DNA from: Methanoculleus marisnigri
Lineage (GTDB): Archaea > Halobacteriota > Methanomicrobia > Methanomicrobiales > Methanoculleaceae
Assembly: GCA_002503885.1 (NCBI GenBank)
Contig: DASQ01000110.1
Coordinates: 1-24,742 of the forward strand
Reading direction: 5' to 3'
Length of the DNA: 24,742 nt
Shown here: positions 1 to 6,550 of the stretch, in pieces
Layout: each line of letters starts with the position of its first letter
Position numbering within the stretch: position 1 is the stretch's first letter
The notes under the pieces: model-generated
Told to the model about the DNA's origin: nothing
The model's database searches: none
What the model saw: the letters and a program-made list of their open reading frames with translations, nothing else
Translations under genes and position numbers: made by a program

Positions 1-1
1 C

Positions 2-232
2 GGAGGAACCCGGTCGCTCGGGTTCACCCGGGGAACGCTGGTCCGGCACGTCAAGTATGGGCTGACGTACATCGGAGGAACGTTGAAAGGAAAGATGTCA
101 TTGCATAACGCGGTCACCGGGAAGCGGGTGACGCAGAGCGCAAAGGGAGAAGATTGTACCCTCCGAACCCGTATTGCCTGGAGAACACAACCGTATGCCG
201 GGACAGGCAGACGGCATTCCTCCCCCGGTTGA
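2..232 (+). pseudogene. C-terminal fragment of an IscB-like (RRXRR/HNH) transposon-encoded nuclease
   Basis: Reading from base 2, an open frame of 76 codons runs off the left edge and stops at TGA 230-232. The peptide has the layout of IscB C-termini: an opening segment like GFTRGTLVRHVKYG, a beta-hairpin stretch YIGGTLKGKMSLHN, then VTQSAKGEDCTLRTRIAWRT and a short tail rich in R, H, S and P. IscB proteins are RNA-guided nucleases of IS200/IS605-type elements and ancestors of Cas9. The catalytic RuvC and HNH parts would lie outside the window, so activity cannot be judged. The stop codon falls in the apex of a strong hairpin, as is common at the 3' end of such elements. It could be an intact gene cut by the window edge rather than a remnant. 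The family call rests on recalled similarity of a short C-terminus and is moderate. Confidence 0.5.
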
Positions 233-251
233 AACCGGGGGTCTCCTGCCT
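205..251 (+). mobile_element. Right-end hairpin of an IS200/IS605-type (IscB) element
   Basis: An inner perfect 9-bp stem (222-230 with 233-241, CCCCCGGTT/AACCGGGGG) sits inside an outer 6-bp stem (205-210 AGGCAG with 246-251 CTGCCT), with asymmetric bulges. Imperfect subterminal hairpins mark the ends of IS200/IS605 elements, where the TnpA transposase binds single-stranded DNA. The position at the 3' end of an IscB-like frame supports this reading. The structure ends 7 nt before the metK ATG, so the element end and the metK 5' region are fused. The exact element boundary cannot be fixed from one copy. Confidence 0.5.
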
Positions 252-258
252 GATTATT

Positions 259-1461
259 ATGACCAGGAACATCAGCGTAGAAGGGCTTGACCAGATCCCG
301 ATCGAGAAGCAGCGGATTGAACTGGTGGAGCGCAAGTGCCTCGGGCACCCGGACAGCCTCGCAGACGGTATCGCAGAATCGATCAGCCGGGCACTCAGCA
401 GATCGTACCTTGAAGAGTGCAGCAGCGTCCTGCACCACAACACCGACCAGGGCGAGGTCGTTGCAGGGGAGTCGCTCCCGAAGTTCGGGGGCGGCCGGAT
501 CACAAAGCCGATCTACTTCCTCATATCGGGCCGGGCAACCAGGACCTTCAACGGCGCAAACATCCCGACAGACGCAATCGCCGTCGAGGCGGCACGAGAC
601 TATATCAGAAAGATCCTTCCCGCCATCAACATGGACCGCGACGTCATCGTCGACTGCCGTATGGGAAAGGGGTCGACCGACCTGCAGGACGTCTTCCGGT
701 CCTGCGAGGGGAAGGTCCCCCGGGCGAACGACACCTCCTTCGGTGTCGGACACGCGCCGTTCAGTGAGGCGGAGAGCATTGTTCGGGGTGTTGCTGCGTT
801 CATCGACACCAGACTTCGCCTGAAGTATCCCGTCATCGGCCAGGACTGCAAGATCATGTGCCTGCGTGACGGCGATACCATCACCCTCACCATAGCGATG
901 GCGTTCGTGGACCGCTACTGCTCGAGCATCGCCGAATATATCGAGCAGAAGAACGTTCTGACAGAACAGATTGCTCTGGTCGCAAAGCAGTTCACCACGA
1001 GAGCGGTCAATGTCGCCATCAACACCGCCGACGACCTCGAGGGCGGCAGCGTCTTCCTGACGGTCTCGGGAACCTCGGCAGAGATGGGCGACGACGGGTC
1101 CGTCGGCCGCGGCAACCGTGCGAACGGGCTGATCACCCCCAACCGCCCCATGAGCATGGAGGCGACGAGCGGCAAGAACCCGATCAACCACATCGGCAAG
1201 ATCTACAACCTCCTCGCGACGCAGATAGCACAGGACTGTGTCGCGGAGGTCGACGGCATCGAAGAGATATACATCCGTATGCTCTCCCAGATCGGCTACC
1301 CGATCGACCAGCCGCACGTGGCAAGCGCCCAGGTCCTCACGAAACCAGGTGTTAGCATCAACTCTGTTAAGCCCGATATCGAGGGGATCATCGACGGGTG
1401 GCTGGCAAAGACCACCACCATCACCGAGAAGGTCATCAGGGGAGAACTCTCTACCTTCTGA
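259..1461 (+). CDS. metK: S-adenosylmethionine synthetase, archaeal type
   Basis: This enzyme makes S-adenosylmethionine from methionine and ATP in the cytoplasm, supplying methylation and radical-SAM enzymes. The 400-aa product matches the archaeal MAT family (about 400 aa), which is only distantly related to bacterial MetK. Family motifs visible in order are KCLGHPDSLADGIAE, HHNTDQ, VDCRMGKGSTDL, GVGHAPFSE, and a long conserved block with GDDGSVGRGNRANGLI and SGKNPINHIGKIYN. ATG 259 is chosen because MTRNISVEGL matches the family N-terminus; the open frame extends upstream to 154 but only into the IscB-like element end. No clear ribosome binding site or TATA box precedes 259, so the promoter may lie in the element or further upstream. 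Only 27 bp separate it from hisG. Confidence 0.95.
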   Translation: MTRNISVEGLDQIPIEKQRIELVERKCLGHPDSLADGIAESISRALSRSYLEECSSVLHHNTDQGEVVAGESLPKFGGGRITKPIYFLISGRATRTFNGANIPTDAIAVEAARDYIRKILPAINMDRDVIVDCRMGKGSTDLQDVFRSCEGKVPRANDTSFGVGHAPFSEAESIVRGVAAFIDTRLRLKYPVIGQDCKIMCLRDGDTITLTIAMAFVDRYCSSIAEYIEQKNVLTEQIALVAKQFTTRAVNVAINTADDLEGGSVFLTVSGTSAEMGDDGSVGRGNRANGLITPNRPMSMEATSGKNPINHIGKIYNLLATQIAQDCVAEVDGIEEIYIRMLSQIGYPIDQPHVASAQVLTKPGVSINSVKPDIEGIIDGWLAKTTTITEKVIRGELSTF

Positions 1462-1488
1462 CCTCCTCCACCGGAGTTGTTGTAACCC

Positions 1489-2388
1489 ATGAGTAAACCA
1501 GTATCCCGGCAGCCCGGGCCCGGACCGGGGTTCGTTCGGCTCGCCATCCCGAACAAAGGCAGAATCGCCGGGCCGATCAACGAGTTGATCGAGAAGAGCG
1601 GCCTCCATCTGGTCGACGGGGGTGAGCGGAGGCTCATCACCAGGACTCGCGACCCGAACGTAGAGATCCTCTTCGCCCGCCCGATCGATATACCGGAGTA
1701 CGTGGCGAGCGGTGTTGCCGACCTCGGCATTACCGGGAGGGATATGGTCATGGAGCGGGGCTCTGTGGTCGAGCAGGTGCTCGACCTGCAGACCGGCAGG
1801 GCCACGCTCGTTGTCGCCGTGCCGGAGGAGTCCGGCATCGAGACCATCGCCGATCTCGCGGGGGCAAAGATCGCCACCGAGTTCCCTGCAATCACCCGCG
1901 CGTTCTTTGCCGGGCACGGGATCGCCGTGACGGTGGTGACCGTCGGGGGGGCATGCGAGGCGACGCCGCACCTCGGGATCGCCGACGCTATCGTCGACCT
2001 CTCCTCCTCGGGGACGACGCTGCGGACGAACCATCTCCGCGTCATCGACGAGGTCCTCACCTCCACGACAATCCTGGTGGCGAACCCCGCCTCTCTCACG
2101 GAGAAAAAGGAGAAGGTCGACGAGATCATCCTTGCTCTCGAGAGCGTCATACGGGCGAAAGGGCAGTGTTACCTGATGATGAACGTCCACAGGAGCGCTC
2201 TATCCGATGTCAGGCAGGTGCTGCCCGGCCTCTCCGGCCCGACGGTGATGGACGTGGCATCCGACGAGAACCTGGTCGCCGTTCACGCTGTCGTGAAAGA
2301 GGAGCGGGTCTATCAGTTGATCAACCAGTTGAAGCGGGCCGGCGCAAAAGACATATTAGTCATGCCTATCGAACGGATCATACGCTGA
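1489..2388 (+). CDS. hisG: ATP phosphoribosyltransferase, long form
   Basis: HisG catalyses the first step of histidine synthesis, joining ATP and PRPP to give phosphoribosyl-ATP. At 299 aa it is the long form, with a C-terminal ACT-like regulatory domain (about residues 220-299) that binds histidine for feedback inhibition and removes the need for HisZ. The N-terminus carries RLAIPNKGRI; the middle shows GVADLGITGRD and the PRPP-binding-type stretch DAIVDLSSSGTTLR. The ATG at 1489 has a GGAG-like site about 17 nt upstream, which is far, but gives a product of normal family length. It lies 27 bp after metK and 4 bp before hisA, so metK-hisGAB may be co-transcribed. Confidence 0.95.
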   Translation: MSKPVSRQPGPGPGFVRLAIPNKGRIAGPINELIEKSGLHLVDGGERRLITRTRDPNVEILFARPIDIPEYVASGVADLGITGRDMVMERGSVVEQVLDLQTGRATLVVAVPEESGIETIADLAGAKIATEFPAITRAFFAGHGIAVTVVTVGGACEATPHLGIADAIVDLSSSGTTLRTNHLRVIDEVLTSTTILVANPASLTEKKEKVDEIILALESVIRAKGQCYLMMNVHRSALSDVRQVLPGLSGPTVMDVASDENLVAVHAVVKEERVYQLINQLKRAGAKDILVMPIERIIR

Positions 2389-2392
2389 GAGC

Positions 2393-3112
2393 ATGGAGAT
2401 CTATCCTGCAGTTGATGTCCTGGACGGGCGATGCGTGCAGCTCGTGCAGGGGCGACCGGAGGCCGCAACAGTCTACGGTGACCCGGCCGCCTGGGCGCGC
2501 CGGTGGCTCGATGAAGGAGCGGACGGGCTCCACATCGTCAACCTCGACGGGGCGTTTGGCCGGGCGCAGAAGAACGCCGACCTGATCCGGGGCTTCACGC
2601 GCGAGACCAGCGCTTTTGTCGAACTCGGGGGCGGGATCAGGAGCGTGGAGGACGCTCGGGGATGGCTTGATACCGGCATCGACCGGGTGATCCTCTCGAC
2701 CCAGGCCATCAGGGTCCCCGAGACAGTCCGCACGCTTGCCGACGAATTCGGGAGTGAACGTGTGATGGCGGGGATCGACGCCCGGGGAGGCGAGGTGATG
2801 ATCGAGGGATGGGAGCGCCCTGCCGGGAGTTACCTCTCCTGGGCGGAGCGGTTCGAGAACCTCGGCGCAGGATCGCTCCTCTACACGAACGTCGACGTAG
2901 AGGGGCTCCAGCAGGGGATCGCACTCGCACCCGTGACGGATCTCCTCGCGAGAGTGAAGGTCCCGGTCGTCATCTCGGGCGGGATATCGAGCGCACGGGA
3001 CGTCGGAGCGCTCCGGGAAGCAGGAGCGGCCGGGGCGGTGCTCGGGTCGGCTCTCTACGCGGGGAAGGTGCGACTTTCAGAGGTCCTGGAGGCGGCGCAT
3101 GCGGCAGAGTGA
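2393..3112 (+). CDS. hisA: ProFAR isomerase (phosphoribosylformimino-AICAR-P isomerase)
   Basis: HisA carries out the Amadori isomerisation of ProFAR to PRFAR, the fourth step of histidine synthesis. The 239-aa product is a full-length TIM barrel. It starts MEIYPAVDVLDGRCVQL, with the catalytic aspartate in the first strand (IYPAVD), followed by FVELGGGIRS, the second-half acid in VMAGIDARGG, and phosphate-binding PVVISGGISS and AGAVLGSALY near the end. The start is 4 bp after the hisG stop, and its 3' end overlaps hisB by 14 bp, so translation is probably coupled. TrpF/PriA-like dual function is possible in related barrels, but nothing here suggests it. Confidence 0.95.
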   Translation: MEIYPAVDVLDGRCVQLVQGRPEAATVYGDPAAWARRWLDEGADGLHIVNLDGAFGRAQKNADLIRGFTRETSAFVELGGGIRSVEDARGWLDTGIDRVILSTQAIRVPETVRTLADEFGSERVMAGIDARGGEVMIEGWERPAGSYLSWAERFENLGAGSLLYTNVDVEGLQQGIALAPVTDLLARVKVPVVISGGISSARDVGALREAGAAGAVLGSALYAGKVRLSEVLEAAHAAE

Positions 3113-3680
3113 GATCCACCGCACCACGAAAGAGACCGATATCAGCCTCTCCCTCGACCTCGACGGCACCGGGGCCGGTATCATCGGAACCGGGATACCG
3201 TTCTTCGACCACATGCTGACATCGTTTGCCCGCCACGGCAGGATAGACCTCACTGTTCGGGCGACCGGCGACATCGCAGTGGACGTCCACCACACCATCG
3301 AGGATATCGGTATCGTCCTCGGGCTAGCCCTTGCCGAAGCGGTCGGCGATGGGAGAGGAATTACCCGGTTTGCCGACGCCGCCGTCCCGATGGACGAGGC
3401 GCTCGCCCGGGTGGCGCTCGATGTGGGCGGTCGGGGTTACCTCGTCTTCGAGAGTGCCTTCTCGCCGGCAGGCCCGGGCGGCATACCCGGCGACCTCATC
3501 GAGCACTTCTTCTACAGCCTCTGCACCAATGCCGGGATCACCGCCCACATCACGGCCGAGGGCAGGAACGACCACCATATCTGCGAGGCGGCGTTCAAGG
3601 CGTTTGCACGGGCACTCGCGGCGGCCGTGGCGATCGACCCCTCGATAGGCGACGTGCCGAGCACCAAAGGTACGCTCTGA
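3099..3680 (+). CDS. hisB: Imidazoleglycerol-phosphate dehydratase
   Basis: HisB removes water from imidazoleglycerol phosphate to give imidazoleacetol phosphate. The 193-aa protein is the monofunctional dehydratase, without the phosphatase domain found in enterobacterial HisB. The metal-binding repeats typical of the family are present: FFDHML and DVHHTIEDIG in the first half, and HFFYSLCTNAGI and NDHHICEAAFKAFARAL in the second. The ATG lies inside the end of hisA and is preceded by GGAGG about 7 nt upstream. A run of six T follows at 3700-3705, marking the likely end of the metK-hisGAB transcript. Confidence 0.96.
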   Translation: MRQSEIHRTTKETDISLSLDLDGTGAGIIGTGIPFFDHMLTSFARHGRIDLTVRATGDIAVDVHHTIEDIGIVLGLALAEAVGDGRGITRFADAAVPMDEALARVALDVGGRGYLVFESAFSPAGPGGIPGDLIEHFFYSLCTNAGITAHITAEGRNDHHICEAAFKAFARALAAAVAIDPSIGDVPSTKGTL

Positions 3681-3696
3681 CCGGAAGAGAGCGGGA

Positions 3697-3707
3697 ACCT
3701 TTTTTCT
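3697..3707 (+). terminator. T-rich terminator after hisB
   Basis: A run of six T (3700-3705) follows 19 bp after the hisB stop. Archaeal RNA polymerase terminates at oligo-T tracts. A small hairpin (GGCCG/CGGCC, about 3712-3727) follows the T run rather than preceding it. Confidence 0.5.
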
Positions 3708-4098
3708 ACCTGGCCGGGTTTACGGCCGCCATACCCCGACTTCTCCGGGAGGGGAGAGAACCGTCGCCCAAAAAACCGACACATCAGCCCGGAGAGCCTG
3801 CGTTATACGGCAGCTGCCCCATTTCACCACCCAGGGGGATAACCGGGCTGAGATCGAAGATGGGAGCGTCTGGCGCCCATCGCCGCCACAGACTCCCGGT
3901 CTGCGGCACGGGGATGCCTGCCGGATGCCGGAAATATCAGTTGTCCGGGCAGCCATCACTCGACAGTTACGGAGTATGGATCGCTGGAGCAAACGGTCAC
4001 GGTACCGTCCACAAAGACATCCGTGGAACTATCCGGTCACCGCGAAGACCCCGGGAGGAGGATGCATCGGCATGTATGCTGCCGGAATAGATTAGAGA
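3708..4098. other. Intergenic region with no convincing gene
   Basis: This stretch between hisB (+) and the histone terminator (-) holds only short frames with atypical composition (rich in R, C, G and P) and no good ribosome binding sites. Small dyads are present, such as GATGGGAGC/GCGCCCATC at 3859-3867 and 3873-3881, with one mismatch. It may be decayed coding DNA or regulatory spacer. No tRNA or known RNA fold was recognised by eye. Confidence 0.4.
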
Positions 4099-4099
4099 A

Positions 4100-4118
4100 G
4101 GGGGCCCGGAGGGCCCCC
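4100..4118 (-). terminator. Hairpin terminator of the histone gene
   Basis: A perfect 8-bp GC stem (GGGGGCCC at 4100-4107, GGGCCCCC at 4111-4118) with a 3-nt loop lies 26 bp beyond the histone stop. On the minus strand it is followed by a pyrimidine-rich TTCTCT stretch. This looks like a strong 3' end for an abundant, short mRNA. Confidence 0.6.
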
Positions 4119-4144
4119 GGTAAAAATAAGGGAGGACAGTCGAT

Positions 4145-4351
4145 TTACGCGGACTTAACCGCGAGATCGACGTCTTCTGCCTTGATCGTCTTGCGTCCCG
4201 CGTGCTGGGCAAGCCTGTTGGCTTCCTTGGTCAGCTCAGCGATATACGCCTCAGCCTTGGTAACCAGTGCGGCAGCAGCGTCGCTGCCGACTCTCTCAGC
4301 ACCATTCTTCTTTGCGATACGTACAACCGCAGCAATAGGTAGATCTGCCAT
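4145..4351 (-). CDS. Archaeal histone (HMf/HMt family)
   Basis: This 68-aa DNA-packaging protein is the single histone-fold type that dimerises and wraps DNA in hypernucleosomes. Family features are the N-terminal LPIAAVVRIAKKNGAERV, the central helix with EAYIAELTKEANRLAQHAGRKTIKAEDVDLAV, and length equal to the minimal histone fold with no tails. The R-x-T pair (GRKTIKAEDV) places an arginine in the minor groove as in HMfB. It stands alone as a monocistron, with its own consensus promoter, a GGTGG ribosome site (CCACCT on the plus strand at 4361-4366) and a strong hairpin terminator. That layout suits high expression. Confidence 0.97.
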   Translation of the reverse strand: MADLPIAAVVRIAKKNGAERVGSDAAAALVTKAEAYIAELTKEANRLAQHAGRKTIKAEDVDLAVKSA

Positions 4352-4387
4352 AATTTACTTCCACCTCTAAAAAGAAGTGTCTGAGTT

Positions 4388-4404
4388 AATATTTAAACGT
4401 TTCG
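4388..4404 (-). promoter_or_regulatory. BRE/TATA promoter of the histone gene
   Basis: On the minus strand the sequence reads CGAAACG followed by TTTAAATATT, a textbook archaeal BRE plus TATA box. It lies about 40 bp upstream of the ATG, placing transcription start near 4366 and giving a short leader with a GAGGTGG ribosome site. It is one of the closest matches to consensus in the window. Confidence 0.75.
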
Positions 4405-4537
4405 GGATTATCTCGGAAATTTGCGTTTTTATTCCCTATCGCGGTTACATCCGGACACGGCACCCCGTTACCCGGCAGAGAATCGTGCCGATTGAAAAAC
4501 GTCAGACATCTGGCTGTTTCAGCAATAGAGCCTTAAT

Positions 4538-5299
4538 TCATGTTTTTTCGGACTCTGCCAGAGATTTCGCCAGCATTACTGCATTCATGTAATTTGCTGA
4601 GGCGCGCGACGTATCCACGAAAATTTTATCGATATTTACCACCGGAGCACCGTGCCCGGCCCCCGCTCCGAGGAACGTGAGCGTACGGAAGATCAGGTTC
4701 CCCGAGATCCCGTCGGGAGCCACGACCATCCCGTAGCGCCTGGCTGCCTCCTCGATCAGGATCTCGGTGTGCTCGGCACCGGTCAGGCGGGCAACGAGTT
4801 CGGCATCCGCCATCGTCCGGTCGACGACCGGGTGCCGCCCGAGATCCCCGAGCCGTCCTCCCGAGAGGATCGCCACCCCCTCGGCGAGGCCGAAACTCCG
4901 GGCGATATCCCGGCCGTGTCCGACGAGCTGCACCTTCTCCTCGACGGTCCAGCCCTCGTCGACCCCAACCGGGGCAAGGAGAAAGAGATGTCCGTCGGCA
5001 GTCTCGAGAAGGGCGATCCGCTCCAGGTGGTCGAGACCTGCAGCTGTTTTGAGGGCCTTTAAGGTGGAAGACGCAGGCAGGGTGCCCCTGACGGCGGCAT
5101 CTATCCTGCCGGCATAAAGAGCCTCGATAAGGGCGATTTCTGGCTCCTCGGCCTCAACGACGGCCACCCCATCACCAAACGAACCGGCAGTCCCCGGGTA
5201 GGAAAAAAGGATAAGGTCAACCTCACGGCCGATCGCCCGGACGGTCGAGAGGATCCCCGCATCAGGAGATGCCGCACCAAGCCCGACCGTTACCGGCAT
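4538..5299 (-). CDS. mtxX: Methanogenesis marker protein 4 (MtxX, phosphotransacetylase-like)
   Basis: This 253-aa protein matches the MtxX/methanogenesis marker 4 family, found in methanogens and related to phosphate acetyl/butyryl transferases. Its biochemical role is not established. Visible features are an N-terminal VTVGLGAASPD, IDAAVRGTLPAS, VAILSGGRLGDLGRHPVVDRT, a conserved GMVVAPDGISGNLIFRTLTFLGAG block and a C-terminal NYMNAVMLAKSLAE. The ATG at 5299 overlaps the end of the upstream mmp2 gene by 10 bp, so the two are translated as a pair. Both are restricted mainly to methanogens, which supports a shared but unknown role in methanogenesis cofactors or enzyme maturation. Confidence 0.88.
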   Translation of the reverse strand: MPVTVGLGAASPDAGILSTVRAIGREVDLILFSYPGTAGSFGDGVAVVEAEEPEIALIEALYAGRIDAAVRGTLPASSTLKALKTAAGLDHLERIALLETADGHLFLLAPVGVDEGWTVEEKVQLVGHGRDIARSFGLAEGVAILSGGRLGDLGRHPVVDRTMADAELVARLTGAEHTEILIEEAARRYGMVVAPDGISGNLIFRTLTFLGAGAGHGAPVVNIDKIFVDTSRASANYMNAVMLAKSLAESEKT

Positions 5300-6300
5300 G
5301 CCCCGCCTTCAGTGAAGATCCGCATGATGCCGTTCTGGTCCAGGTCAAAGACCTGCGTCTCCCGGCCCAGGTGCCTGATAGTCAGTTTCCGGCTCCCGTT
5401 AACCTCACCGATGGAGGCAGCGGTGATGCCGACGTCTGCAAACCGGTGACAGACTTCCTCGACGTTCTCCTCCTTCACGGTCAGGATGAATCCCATGCCG
5501 GGATACATGCGCACCCATTGCTCGAAGGGGAGATCGATCGCGGCGAGGTCCGGCCGGGGTATCGCCTCAAGGTCGAGCACCGCACCCTTCTCGCTCACCT
5601 CAAGGAGCATACCGAGGGTCCCGATCACACCCGGGTTGCTGATATCCTTGCCGGCCGTCACCAGATGGTCCTTGCCGAGATCCTCCATCACCCGGATCTG
5701 CGCCCGAACCTCCTCTGCCGACTTCATCGTGACCGAGTCCCAGTTGAAGCAGCTTGACGGATGTACCCGGCCGTCGAGGTCTATCGCCGCAATCACCCGG
5801 TCACCCTCCTCTGCCGTATTCGAAAAGATCAGCTGGTCCATCCTGGCCGTCCCGAGGATCGCCACATCCACAACGCTGTAGGGTGTCTCCGGGTGCAGGT
5901 GCCCGCCCACGATCGGGACGCCGAACTGCGCGGATGCGGTGACCATGCCCCGGGTCACCTCGTCGCGGATCCGGTCGTTCGTGACGGAGAGGATATCGAC
6001 CAGCGCAACAGGTCTCCCTCCCATGGCAGCGATGTCGTGAACGTTCACGAGCACGGCACAGTACCCTGCCCAGAACGGATCCGCTTCCATCAGCTTGCTC
6101 CAGATACCGTCCGCCGCAAGCAGCAGCGCATCCTCTCCGTTATGCCGGATGACCGCAGCATCCTCACCGAACGAAGCGACAACATCGGGGCTCTCCATCC
6201 GGAGAGACCGGATCATATTCCCGATCGCCTTCTTCCGGGTAACGCCCTCGTATTCCCTGACGGCCTGTGCTACCGTATCGGTGGAGCAATCCTTCACCAC
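5290..6300 (-). CDS. Methanogenesis marker protein 2 (AIR-synthase-related ATP-binding protein)
   Basis: The 336-aa product belongs to the AIR synthase/ThiL/SelD/HypE superfamily, whose members bind ATP and phosphorylate or activate substrates. It matches the methanogenesis marker 2 branch. Visible features include SFGEDAAVIRHNGEDALLLAADGIW (metal-ATP loop), GYCAVLVNVHDIAAMGGRPVALVDIL, PIVGGHLHPETPYSVVDVAILG, and KDISNPGVIGTLGMLLE in the second domain. Two consecutive GTG codons (6298-6300 and 6295-6297) are the only plausible starts, with a GGAG site upstream; no ATG is available near the N-terminus. It overlaps mtxX by 10 bp. The substrate is unknown; the superfamily suggests a phosphorylated intermediate. 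Confidence 0.88.
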   Translation of the reverse strand: MVKDCSTDTVAQAVREYEGVTRKKAIGNMIRSLRMESPDVVASFGEDAAVIRHNGEDALLLAADGIWSKLMEADPFWAGYCAVLVNVHDIAAMGGRPVALVDILSVTNDRIRDEVTRGMVTASAQFGVPIVGGHLHPETPYSVVDVAILGTARMDQLIFSNTAEEGDRVIAAIDLDGRVHPSSCFNWDSVTMKSAEEVRAQIRVMEDLGKDHLVTAGKDISNPGVIGTLGMLLEVSEKGAVLDLEAIPRPDLAAIDLPFEQWVRMYPGMGFILTVKEENVEEVCHRFADVGITAASIGEVNGSRKLTIRHLGRETQVFDLDQNGIMRIFTEGGACR

Positions 6301-6398
6301 AAGAACACCAACACTCCACGTTTCTTTATGGTATTCTGCCTCATCAGAGATAATGTATTTGATTCACCGGTATTATGCACTCTGTTCCGGACACCGAT

Positions 6399-6483
6399 CC
6401 CGGCAGGGGAGAGCAGTCCGGCACCGATCGGGAAGGGGGTCCGTGAGGCATCCGGCCCGGGTAAGCGGGGCTCCCCTGCCGGG
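6399..6483. repeat. 13-bp perfect inverted repeat enclosing 59 nt, between mmp2 and rfcL
   Basis: CCCGGCAGGGGAG at 6399-6411 is matched exactly by its reverse complement at 6471-6483. The 59-nt interior is GC-rich and contains a second copy of CACCGATC (6392-6399 and 6422-6429). The stem is long enough to form a stable RNA or cruciform. It lies in the divergent spacer, upstream of the TATA-like element of rfcL. It resembles no RNA family I recognise. Confidence 0.5.
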
Positions 6484-6518
6484 TGCCGCGAGACCTCTGT
6501 GCGTCCGCGCCGGGGTGG

Positions 6519-6528
6519 TATTTTTGAT
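6519..6528 (+). promoter_or_regulatory. TATA-like element of rfcL
   Basis: TATTTTTGAT, centred about 27 bp upstream of the rfcL ATG (6551), is the only AT-rich stretch nearby. That spacing would give a leaderless or nearly leaderless mRNA, which fits the absence of a ribosome binding site before the ATG. Confidence 0.45.
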
Positions 6529-6550
6529 ACACCGCGTCGAATAGATCGAT

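Noticed and set aside
3720..4090. Short frames on both strands between hisB and the histone gene
   Set aside because: Low-quality R/C/P-rich peptides with no start signals and no family resemblance.
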